The notes beneath the pieces are model-generated. The model had not been told where the DNA came from and ran no database searches. It was given only the letters and a program-made list of their open reading frames with translations. The translations under genes were made by a program, and so were the position numbers. From Purshia tridentata (Eukaryota; Streptophyta; Magnoliopsida; Rosales; Rosaceae), in contig QANT01003654.1 in the NCBI GenBank assembly GCA_003254885.1, positions 1 to 30,311 of the forward strand: a stretch of 30,311 bases of DNA. Direction: 5' to 3'. Below are positions 1-9,925 of the stretch, one piece after another. The first letter of the stretch is position 1; the number at the start of each line of letters is the position of its first letter.

Positions 1-3000
1 TTTAAAGTAAAAAAAATTAAAAATTAAAAAAAAATCAAGTACTCTACAAAAGACATAAAAAATAAAAAAAAACACACGCCAGCCTTGTCTCTAATGGAAA
101 ACATACTTTCACTAAATAGCTTTTTTCTTTTGGCCATTCAGTAAATAGCTTGAATAACGGGGCTTCTTTTGTTTTAAGAACCACACATATTGAAGCCCAA
201 TTTACAAGTTTTCAATCTAAATATTAATAAAATACAATCATCCATAAACAAGTAAACATAAACTGAGGCATTGAAATGAAAAATGAAATTTTAATTTTAA
301 TTTTTTATCAACTTCGTGAGGAGGGGATAGGAAGGGACATTATTTGAGGACATGAGATCTCCACTCATTCCTAGAAACATGTCTTAAAGCTACCTTAAGT
401 AGTGATTTTGGGACATTTTAAGTTGTTCTTTAGAGCATTCTAAATCTTATATTGAGAATTTTAGTTCATAACTTAAGTTATTTCAATTATTTTTATATTT
501 ATTGATTTTAAATAGTTTATAGGAACATTAAAAATTAAGCATTGATGGTTCCCAAATATTTTCTTAAAGGACGATAAAAAAGACGGTTAAAGAGCTTTGA
601 GGAGGAACAAGACTAAATTAAAGCTGTCTACAACTAAAACTTTATTGTAGTCAAATTGTTGATCAATGAAATCTTACAGGTCACAAATTGACAAAAACAA
701 TTGGGCATAGATTATGAGAGAGTGATAAGCAGGGTTTTTCAAAATTTTGAACCCAAATTGCACTCACTGTGTGTTTCTGTAATCTCCACAAAGTCGCTTT
801 ATATCTTCTGAGGCCTATTTTATTATATCAACTCTTTTCCTACTACTAATATCTCATTGGCTTTTCCAATTTGAGATATGGGCCCGCATATTCTTTTTCT
901 TTATTCTTTCGGTAAAGGCCCGTAATGATGTGGTTACCTTTTTGGGCCAGGTAAAGCTATCAATTCAACAACATGAGCATTGGGATCAAATTTTAGTTAT
1001 AAACGACTTCATTATTTGATTTTTTTCCAATTACATGACACCCAATTGAAGCCTGCCAAAATATAACATATTATACATCAGTCAACATTAAATGTCTAAT
1101 GTCTTGTTAACTAAACCTTAATCAACCTTCTAACTGGTTAAGAAAATAACAAATTAAAGGTGATTGTGTCAAGTCGGTTGTAATATGAGTGGGAAAGCTT
1201 GTCCCACTCGGTAGGACACAATACTTTTCTTCAGGGATGTGTCGATATTTAGATGTGGCATATATGAACCTCTCTCACATTGTCTCATTGAGCATTTGTA
1301 GGTACCCAGCAGACAAAGATAATAGATATGGAATTATGCTACACTACTTCTTCCAAGTCCGAATACGAACAATCATATGCAAATCACTAATTTGGGTGTA
1401 TTTTACTTCCACAAGAATTTAAACCCAAAATGTGTCACACTTTGAATTTATTATATTCAAAACATCCACTTTTCAATATATATATATATTCATATATTTG
1501 GAACTATATATACGTATAAACTTGGCATGGCAAGTTATCAGTCTCTCCCAAACCACCTGGCATTTATCAAATTCTTGCAAAACTAAGTTTGCAGTGTTTC
1601 AAAAAGCTAGCAGGCTAGCACTACTAGTGTGACCCAACAAAACCACATGCCCACATGGTGCACAAAACATCACAAAAGGCCCCATTGCCTTTGCCCCACA
1701 GATTTTTCCCACTTTCATTTTAAGTAAATTTTACCTGCATTGCATGCATGCTTTTCATGTACTCTTTCTGCAGCGGCATCAAGAACTAATCAAAGCTTAC
1801 CAAAAAAAAAAAACAACTAATCAAAGCTCATCTCATGCAGTCATGTGGTACAGTTTGCATTATTAAGAAGCTTCAATTTGCAGCCAATTTATCAAATTAA
1901 TAATTTTACTTTTTCTTGCATTCATAGGCTCGCTGCATGAGAAATGTGAGATTAATGCGTCATTGATGTGCAACTGCAGAAAATAGAAGCCCCATCACAT
2001 TTTTTCTTAAGCACTTATATAGTTTAATTATGACACCTCCTACTTTATTTGGTAAAGTTTGATTTGCATTAGGCCCCAATCACTTTGCACATACTCATTC
2101 AGAAATGTTACTGGCTGGCTCGGTCGACCACTTGACAAGTTCAAACTTTAACAAGACTCACAACTTGATCATTAGGCAGAAATTCATTTTAATTGAGAAA
2201 ATTTTGGTTTTATTTTTTATTTTTTATTTTTTATGTCTGTATTGTGAGGATTTTTTTATAAAACTATCCTACATATTTTATGTGTCTATATCTCATCCTA
2301 TGAAAACTACCTTAATTCCCTCTTGTCCTTGAATTTAGCAATATCCTACAAAAAATGGTCCATGAAAAGGACATAGTTATAATTTGAGGCAAGAGTCATA
2401 ATAAATGGTTTATGCTTGCCGGCCATAGTTTGAGTAACTATGAACCCCACTCTATTAAATAATTGATCGATCGGTCCATAGATGCGTGACATTGTGTGTC
2501 CTGACATACTCGCATTATAGATGTATATCATTTTTTTCCTTGTGTTATGTTATGTTGTGTCAAAACGTATAAAGAATCTCACTCAATTTGTTGACAGTTC
2601 CGTGCACTATTTAATCGTGTATTAAATGACATGCAATTTTAAGACTTTCGTAATTATTTTGACCAAAAATGTAATGACTTTTGTATCAATATTATTTTGT
2701 TTGTCATAATTATTTTCTTGAGAAAATGGGTATAGCCCAACCTCCTATCAACATTTGATGTGTCAATTTGTTAGGTCCAAAAATTGTGGCATCATAACTA
2801 AAATGGAGCTATTCACACTCCATCCATACATGTACTCTTGTATACAAATGCAAATCACAATATACACTCTAATTATACACTTGTACACAAATGAAAGCTA
2901 CAAGTAAAGTTAAAATATAAGTATTCAATTCAAAATTAATTCATACTAAATGAAGATATTTAGAACAATATATATTGTAATACGGGACATTGTTTATGCT

Positions 3001-3395
3001 ATCCTCAATATTTTATCCTAATAATTGTATATATATTTTAAATACCCAAATAATAATCTTAATCAACCAAATAAAAGAAAAAACAACTAAAATTAACCAC
3101 AAAAAATGCTTGCCCATAAACCTAGGAGACTTGTATCTAAATTTAGCATCAAATATCATCCCACTTTCTTCGTCCCCTATCAGAACCTGAAAGGTCAAAC
3201 CCTTCCACAATTCTCTCCTTAAGCCCAACACGGTTTTGAGTTTTGACTTAAAAAAAAAAAAAAAATTTCTTTCTAATTAGTAATATTTTATTATTTTCCG
3301 GGAAAACGAAACTAGATCGGACTGATCGACCAATCAAAGAGGTCCTCACAAACTCGGAATGGAAAACTTTGCACAAAAACAAAAAACAAAAGGCA
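1..3395. other. AT-rich intergenic region upstream of GAUT gene
   Basis: No convincing gene is visible. Open frames here are short, lack splice-supported extensions and have low-complexity AT-rich translations. The region holds A- and T-runs, an AT dinucleotide stretch near 1480-1495, a filler-separated direct repeat at 1784-1828, and a 14-nt palindrome TTCAAAATTTTGAA at 738-751. A run of 16 A lies at 3250-3265 shortly before the GAUT leader. The last few hundred bases should contain the GAUT promoter, but I cannot point to a clear TATA box there. Confidence 0.6.
1784..1828. repeat. 14-bp direct repeat flanking TACC-A12-C insert
   Basis: AACTAATCAAAGCT occurs perfectly at 1784-1797 and 1815-1828. 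The 17 nt between the copies are TACC, twelve A and C. The arrangement resembles a target-site duplication around an almost fully 5'-truncated poly(A)-tailed insert. A duplication with filler from break repair is the alternative. Confidence 0.75.
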
Positions 3396-3404
3396 AAACC
3401 CCAA

Positions 3405-3478
3405 TTTTCTCTCTCTTCATTCCCTCTATTCTTTCTCTTTCTCTGTCCCACTCTCTCTCTTCCCCTTCCTCTTTGATC
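3405..3478 (+). promoter_or_regulatory. Pyrimidine-rich 5' leader of GAUT gene
   Basis: A nearly pure C/T tract with many TCTCTC units precedes the GAUT start codon by about 350 nt. Such CT-rich stretches are common around plant transcription starts (Y patch) and in 5' leaders. I infer that transcription of the GAUT gene begins near or just before this tract, which gives a leader of roughly 400 nt. No cDNA evidence is available to me. Confidence 0.45.
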
Positions 3479-3598
3479 CATGCTTCCCGACCCAGAAACC
3501 CAAATAGATTGTTTGGTTGAAATCTCGGATTAATTATCAAGGAATAAGAAAAAAAGAAGAAAACCCAAATAGACTCATTGTTTTTGTTTGAATCTCCA

Positions 3599-3784
3599 AT
3601 GCGGTCTTCGAAAAGACCCCAAAGAAGCAAAAATTTGAGAAAGACAGCAATTAGATCTGAATTATTATTAGGCAGCAGCGTTGAATCTTATTGTCGGTGG
3701 GGGATTGGAATTGGGGTTTGTGGGTTTGGATCTAATGGTGAGGGCATGGGTGGTGGTGGCATTAAGTTGGGGTGGGATTGCTAG
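3599..3784 (+). other. Upstream ORF, 61 codons, in GAUT leader
   Basis: An ATG at 3599 opens a frame of 61 codons ending in TAG at 3782-3784, 39 nt before the main GAUT start at 3824. Its first part is Arg/Lys/Ser-rich (MRSSKRPQRSKNLRK) and its last part is Gly-rich. If the pyrimidine-rich leader is transcribed and unspliced, ribosomes meet this ATG first, so it could lower GAUT translation. I do not recognise the peptide as a known conserved uORF. It may equally be fortuitous. Confidence 0.45.
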
Positions 3785-3823
3785 GGTCGTGAAGAAGAAG
3801 GAGGAGGGGCTGCATAGACGACG

Positions 3824-6800
3824 ATGCAGCTTCACTTCTCGCCTAGCATGAGAAGCATAACGATCTCGAGCAGCAATGGCTTTATTGACTTGATGAAGAT
3901 CAAGGTCGCAGCTCGCCACATCTCTTATCGAACCGTTTTTCACACCATTCTAATCCTCGCTTTCTTATTGCCCTTTGTGTTCATTCTCACCGCTGTTGTT
4001 ACTCTCGAAGGTGTCAACAAGTGTTCCTCATTTGGTACTCTTTTTATTTTTGTTTCTTCAATTCCAATTTCTGTTGCAATCCCCAATTTTTTTATATTTT
4101 ATGTTGTCTGGTTTTGTTTGTGTGTATTGGTTTGTTTTGCATTTGATGGATCTTGACTGGCCCATATGATGGTATTTGTTGTTATTGATTGGTTTAGTTA
4201 ACTGGGTTTATTTGATTCACATCCAATATCTAAATAAAATCAAATTCTGATTATTGGGTTTACAGACATTTGATTTGTTTTCACAATTTGATAATACTGG
4301 AGTTTTATGCCATTGGGTTGGTTTGTTGATCTAGTTCTAGAGTGCATCTTATACTTGGTGTGATGAGTAGTTGAATATTAAATGAAATGAGATTTACAAT
4401 ATTCTTGTTACGAATTTTATAAAATTCGTCATCACTGATTTCATATATGAAATGCACGTTCAAGCATTTTGTAAATTCAATGTCTGAACTGGAACCATCT
4501 GCTTGTTTTTGCTTTCTATTCCTGCTTTTATCATCCTTATGTTTCTTAGATCATGGCCCACATTTTTTTGGTTTTGTAATGGTCTAATATTGAATTGTGA
4601 TTTTATTGTTGCTTTACTCCCGTGCTTCAGATTGTTTAGGTAGGCGCTTGGGACCAAGGCTTCTGGGTAGGGTTGATGATTCAGGGGTAATTAACCTTTT
4701 GCCAGTTGCTGTAATATTTCTTTTTCCTATCCTACATTAACCCATTAAGTTTTGATTTTGGTCAACAAATCCATTTTGTTATTATCTGAATCCTTGTGGT
4801 TGTAATGATGGCACAGCAGAGACTGGTTAGAGACTTTTACAAGATTCTGAACCAAGTGAACACTGAAGAAATCCCAGCTGGTCTAAAGCTGCCAGATTCA
4901 TTCAATCAACTTGTTTCTGAAATGAAGAACAACCAGTATGATGCAAGGACCTTTGCTTTCATGTTAAGAGCAATGGTATGTTGTGTGTTTGAAAAAAAAG
5001 AAGACATTTTACTTTTTGTGTTTTATAGTACATTATTTTTTACTTGGGGGAGTGGGAGTGGCTGTTCTTCTTAATACGGTCACTGTTCTTTATCGCACCT
5101 CATTGTTGCACAGAGGACTGGTGGGGAGGGTGATGTATGTGTGCCTGCACACACACAGAAAGTGCACCATTAAACATAATCTTTAAATCTACCCCTCTCA
5201 GAAAAAACAGAGAGAGAAAGAATCCTTGGTAACTGTTGGCACATTTTAAAAATATTTCTGTGTTTCTTTGTGTAGATGGAGAATTTTGAAAGGGAAGTCA
5301 GAGAGTCAAAGTTTGCAGAGTTGATGAACAAACACTTCGCAGCAAGTTCGGTACCTAAAGGCATCCACTGCCTTTCTCTGCGATTGACTGATGAATATTC
5401 ATCCAATGCTCATGCTCGCAAACAATTGCCTCCTCCAGAGTTACTGCCATTGCTCTCTGACAACTCTTACCACCACTTTATCCTATCGACTGATAACATT
5501 CTTGCTGCTTCAGTTGTTGTTGCTTCTGCTGTCCAGTCATCTCTGAAACCTGAAAAGATAGTCTTCCATGTCATTACTGACAAGAAAACTTATGCTGGTA
5601 TGCACTCATGGTTTGCACTAAACCCTGTCTCCCCTGCTATTGTTGAAGTGAAAGGCGTGCACCAGTTTGATTGGTTAACAAGAGAAAATGTCCCAGTCCT
5701 TGAAGCTGTAGAAAATCAAAATGGGATCAGGAATTATTACCATGGGAATCATCTTGCAGGAGCCAATCTTAGTGCTACAACTCCAAGAACATTCGCATCA
5801 AAATTGCAGGCTAGAAGTCCAAAATACATATCCTTACTCAACCATCTTCGCATATATTTGCCTGAGGTACTCTCTTCCCTAATTTAGAGATGCGGAGTCC
5901 ATGATAACTTGGACTTTTTCTCATGTGGAATTAATTGATGATTCTTAATATTAAAGAGGTTTCTGTTTGGGGTCCATCTCTGTTAGAAATGCCCCAACCT
6001 CCCCCCCCCCCCCTTTTCCTGCTATAATTTTTTGTTTTACTTTAATTATGTAAAGTGTGTGTGCTGATCATGTATATTGTACAGCTATTTCCAAACCTTG
6101 AGAAGGTAGTTTTCCTAGACGATGATATTGTGATTCAGAGAGATTTATCACCACTTTGGGAAATTGACCTTGGGGGAAAGGTCAATGGAGCTGTTGAAAC
6201 TTGTAGAGGTGAAGATGAGTGGGTAATGTCCAAGCGATTCAGGAACTACTTCAATTTTTCTCATCCCCTTGTAGCAAAGAATTTGGACCCTGAAGAATGT
6301 GCATGGGCTTATGGAATGAATATTTTTGATCTCAGTGCCTGGAGAAAGACAAATATACGAGAAACTTACCATTCATGGCTGAAAGAGGTAAAATTGAAAT
6401 ATTCAAGCTTCTTTTACACACATAGGTTTTTGTTCATCCTTCCTCATAGAATGATAAAGCTCGGTAACAACGATCTAACTGTGATGTTCCTGATGTAGGA
6501 TAAATCTTCAGTGTCAGTTTTTTTTTAATTCAGTTTTTTCCAGATTCAACTGTATTTCATTACCTCATAAAATTCAATTGTTTGCTCATTACGTATGCAT
6601 TGCTGCAATTTATATTGATTGGTTTTCCTGTGCAGAATCTGAGGTCAAACCTGACAATGTGGAAGCTTGGGACACTACCACCCGCTTTAATTGCCTTTAA
6701 AGGTCATGTTCACCCAATTGACCCATCATGGCATATGCTTGGCTTGGGTTATCAAAATAACACCAACATTGAAAGTGTTCAAGGGGCTGCAGTTATCCAC

Positions 6801-6920
6801 TATAATGGTCAGTCAAAACCATGGTTGCAGATTGGTTTTGAGCATCTTCGGCCGTTTTGGACCAAGTATGTCAACTACTCCAATGATTTTGTTAGGAACT
6901 GCCACATCTTGGAGTCATAG
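3824..6920 (+). CDS. GAUT14: Galacturonosyltransferase, GAUT13/GAUT14 type (GT8)
   Basis: Six coding exons: 3824-4034, 4631-4686, 4817-4975, 5276-5866, 6085-6387, 6636-6920. They give 534 residues, close to the usual 530-odd for this clade. GAUT enzymes are Golgi type II membrane glycosyltransferases of pectin (homogalacturonan) synthesis; Arabidopsis GAUT13 and GAUT14 act redundantly in pollen-tube walls. A short basic N-terminus precedes one hydrophobic anchor at about residues 38-61 (HTILILAFLLPFVF...). The GT8 domain fills the C-terminal two thirds. It has the metal/nucleotide-sugar motif FLDDD (Asp351-353) and the closing motif HYNGQSKPW (495-503). The N-terminus MQLHFSPSMRSITISSSN and the exon joins agree with my memory of the Arabidopsis proteins. 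The acceptor of exon 3 is a tandem CAGCAG, so Gln90 may be optional. Choosing GAUT14 over GAUT13 rests on the neighbouring genes (MUB, CLPB3, EDL). GAUT13 also neighbours a MUB gene, so the symbol is less certain than the family. Confidence 0.95.
5999..6014 (+). repeat. Poly(C) run in GAUT intron 4
   Basis: An uninterrupted run of about 13 C sits in the intron between exons 4 and 5, about 70 nt upstream of the acceptor AG at 6083-6084. Long C-runs are rare in this AT-rich sequence. Its exact length is prone to sequencing error, and it has no coding effect. Confidence 0.8.
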
Positions 6921-7256
6921 TTGATGATCTGGAGGAGTTAAACCAGGAGATGGGACAGGAAATGACCCAAGTGATACAGGATTCATGAAGTTTTTTGCAG
7001 CTCGAAACTTTTTGAGATCTATTTGAGAAGACAGGAAGAAAATTCACCAATAGGGTTAAACTTCCCAGTTCCAGCCAGAATCACTGTCATCCCTTGAAAT
7101 TCTGCAGAAAATGACCAGCATCGTTATCACTGCATGAGATTCATTCTTTCATTATGTAACATAGCAATCTGTCCTCATTTTTTTGGTTCGAAAAAAGGAT
7201 AGTATTATTGGTCTTCCTGGAGGGGGTTTTGCTTGATTTCTTAGCACATATATCAG

Positions 7257-7262
7257 AATAAA
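7257..7262 (+). terminator. Candidate polyadenylation signal of GAUT gene
   Basis: AATAAA lies about 340 nt after the GAUT stop codon, a plausible 3' UTR length. Plant signals are degenerate, and other A-rich sites nearby could also serve. Confidence 0.45.
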
Positions 7263-7269
7263 GTGAAAT

Positions 7270-9320
7270 TCAGAAGATGACAAGTGCCTATGTCAATACC
7301 ATCATACTGGTTGGTGTAGGGAAGAGAGGCTAGGACAGGTCTTTTGTGAGGCTCTCTCCCATTAGCTCAGATATGTTTTTTTCATTTCAATTTTTTTTTC
7401 TTAAAATCTTTTCTTGTCTTCATTTTTGTTAGTACCCATTTCTTTCCTCTTTATTTGATATCATGATGTTGAACTTTAGGAGTAGATCATGACATTGCTC
7501 TTTTACAGGTCCCATTGAATTGGGGAGCCTTTTAGGTTATATTACGTTATTTGTTTATGTATTGTTCACGAGAGACATTTAAAATGTGCAGATTATAAAT
7601 TCTTTTTCTCGGATTTTATTGTTTTGTGTTCTGGTATTTCAAATTTCTAAATTCTAGCGGTTCTCATTGCCTGTGTGCCACTGTTATGCCTTAATTTTGT
7701 TAGTACCTGTAGTTTTGGTATCCTTAATTTTTCTTGGTTATTTGTCGGTCATCTAGAAGATTTGAGTTGTAAGCCCGAAGGGTTCAACAATGGCAACCAA
7801 CCAAAAGGTTTACAATTTGAACATATTAGGAGATATTTAATATCTTAATCCCATCAACAAGAGATTCTCTAAGAACTTTTTTTTTTTTTTTTGTTAATAA
7901 AAGATTCTGCCTAGTGGAATTTTATTAGTTGAAGCTGACAAGAAACCCATCTTACAAATTTGATATTTTGCAGTTTGCATTAGACGACCGAATGTGGTAG
8001 TTACTAGTTCCTGATATTTCAATGTGTGTGGCGTTTCCTTGTGCTAGACACCATTCCTAATTAACAAAAGCTGGTCCACATTTGAATGGACCCTCTTGGC
8101 ATTTTGCTTTCCCTTAATAAAATAACAATGAATTTAGTAGCACTTAGTTGTATTTTTGTAAACAATGAATTAGTTGGTTGTTCCAAAGCTTTAAAAATTT
8201 TAAATGGAAGAATCTGAAAGGTTCTTGGACATACATATCTTGGTGTCATTACCACCTACCTACCGAATCATTCATACACCAATGTACATTGTATTTCAGT
8301 ACAAGGAATTGTACAAGGCATGTAGGTACGTACTAAACATTCATTATGGGTAGGTTCAGAGGCTCATTGATGACAAATATAGAAAAGTATAACATACAAA
8401 CACATATGACATATATAGATACATATTCAATCTTTGAATGTTGATAAATTCTTTTTTTTTTTTTTTACCATAAAGGAACATATTTTTTCATGATTAAATC
8501 AGTTTGTACGTTTTAAAGTTTCTGTATCATATGCTTAAATTATGATATAGAATATGTTCCAAAAAAAAAATTATGTATAGAATACCAAACAATGCTATGG
8601 AAAGTACCACTTGCATCCTGCTCATTAGTCATTACCAAAGCTTGTTCTCCATCAATAATCAGCCATCAACTCGTGGTGAAGAATGAAGACGTGCGATAAG
8701 ATAATTGAGATTAATAATTTTATTGACAGATATCAGATAACGACTATTCTCCCACTACCTACCACTACCCCTTCAATATTGGGCCGCCAGTGCATCTTGC
8801 TCTGTAAACTGTATCCTTTTCATTTTTCTCACTTTCCTTCTCTCTTCTAATCTTTTAGAAGGATTAAGAATAATAAAGTAAAAAATAAAAAATAAAGCCT
8901 AACACGCATAAAAGGAGTTGTGTCTCAAAGAATGTTAATCGTTGGATCATGAACAAGAACCCAAGGCTACGATGATGATGCATGCAACACAAGCACATAC
9001 AAGTAGGTGACTGTCTGATGTAATATACAGCTTCACTATTTAAATGACAATGGAAGTTTGGCATTTCACCTCAAAAGAAAGTGAAAAAAGATAAGAAATA
9101 TAAATGACATTTGAATTGGAAGCTAGCAAAAGCCAAAGGTTCACACTTTTAAAAAGAGAGAAAATGTGTCCATTTCCATAGCCTTAGGAGATTGCAAGGA
9201 GAAGGCAAGAATGGAGTCATTGACCACAGATTTAGAAGACTTTGAAAACTCCGAAACAGCTTCGTTTGTCCTCCGGGAGCTTCTTCTTATTATTTGATCT
9301 CTTCCTCTGAGTCTGACTCA
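7270..9320. other. Intergenic region between GAUT and MUB genes
   Basis: No supported gene. The start probably still belongs to the GAUT 3' UTR. T-runs occur at 7878-7893 and about 8451-8466, and a filler-separated repeat at 8537-8584. The last part should be the MUB promoter. A 28-codon ATG frame at 9211-9297 lies upstream of the inferred transcription start and I do not call it a gene. Confidence 0.6.
8537..8584. repeat. 17-18-bp direct repeat flanking TGTTCC-A(n) insert
   Basis: AAATTATGATATAGAATA (8537-8554) recurs as AAATTATGTATAGAATA (8568-8584), differing by one deleted base. Between them lie TGTTCC and an A-run of 7 (10 if the first A residues of the second copy are counted). The structure is duplicated target, a few bases, poly(A), duplicated target, as expected of a tiny truncated retro-insert. 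Filler DNA from break repair is an alternative. Confidence 0.75.
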
Positions 9321-9322
9321 CC

Positions 9323-9330
9323 ATATAATT
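9323..9330 (+). promoter_or_regulatory. Possible TATA box of MUB gene
   Basis: ATATAATT precedes a CT-rich stretch beginning about 30 nt later that looks like a plant 5' leader (ATCGCATCGACTTCTTCTCG). It would place the transcription start near 9355, upstream of a good leader-intron donor at 9436. The match to the TATA consensus is only moderate. Confidence 0.35.
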
Positions 9331-9435
9331 TATTAAACAACTAAATCATCGCATCGACTTCTTCTCGCTTGGATTTCTGAACCCCACTTTTCACTCTTCA
9401 AAAAGAGAACGACCCCAGATCAGTTTCACAGCCAA

Positions 9436-9870
9436 GTAAGACAAAACCCATTAAGTTATTCCATTTTTCACTGTTTGCTTTCTTTTGTGGGTGCTTTAGA
9501 GACGACCCATTTAAGGATTCGGGTTCTTTTTTGGGTTCTAATAACACCCATTTCAAGCTTTGCTGATTTCCTGGATGCTAACAGCTGAATAATAGCTGTC
9601 AGTGACTTTCCTTGTGTATCTGCGTGTTGGTGTGTCACTGTGTTCTAAACCTGTTTTTCTGCTCTTTCCTTTTCTTTGAACTTCCGCGCTTTCCTTTTAT
9701 GTGTATTCATTTCAATACAATACTCCGCCTTCATAGCTTAAAGCGTTTACCTTTCTTTGAATTAGTTTGCCTTATAAGCTTGATGCAAATTTGTATAGTT
9801 ATAGTGTTTCCTTTTTTATATTCAATTTTTGAGATCCAATTCGAGAATTCCTTGTACTGATTGCTTGTAG
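9436..9870 (+). other. Probable 5' UTR intron of MUB gene
   Basis: GTAAGA at 9436 is a strong donor. TTGCTTGTAG ending at 9870 is a good acceptor, and the interval is T-rich as plant introns are. Splicing would leave a short second leader segment (9871-9925) before the MUB start codon. This is inferred from splice signals only. Confidence 0.5.
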
Positions 9871-9925
9871 CAAAACCATTTCATTCAAACCAGAAGGAAT
9901 CTTTGAATTTCTGAAGTTCTTGAAG

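Noticed and set aside
738..751. Palindrome TTCAAAATTTTGAA as a regulatory site
   Set aside because: Short palindromes of A and T are expected often in AT-rich DNA, and there is no gene nearby for it to act on.
3248..3630. Minus-strand Arg/Glu-rich ORFs opposite the GAUT leader
   Set aside because: Their composition is the complement of the CT-rich leader (GAG/AGA codons), so they are shadows of a pyrimidine tract.
7862..7908. T16 run flanked by AGATTCT repeats as another retro-insert scar
   Set aside because: The shared repeat is only 7 bp and is separated from the T-run by 8 or more bases on both sides, so it does not meet the pattern of the other cases.
8309..8323. 15-bp match TGTACAAGGCATGTA shared, inverted, with 28943-28957
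   Set aside because: The similarity stops abruptly at both ends, and the 15 bp are partly self-complementary, so chance is a sufficient explanation.
8449..8480. T-run followed by ACC (8451-8469) as a further poly(A)-tailed insert
   Set aside because: No convincing direct repeat flanks it, and the junction reads ATGGT-A(n) on the minus strand rather than TACC-A(n).
9211..9297. 28-codon ORF MESLTTDLEDFENSETASF... upstream of MUB
   Set aside because: It has a protein-like composition, but it lies before the inferred MUB transcription start, has no splice signals leading on, and is too short to support without conservation.
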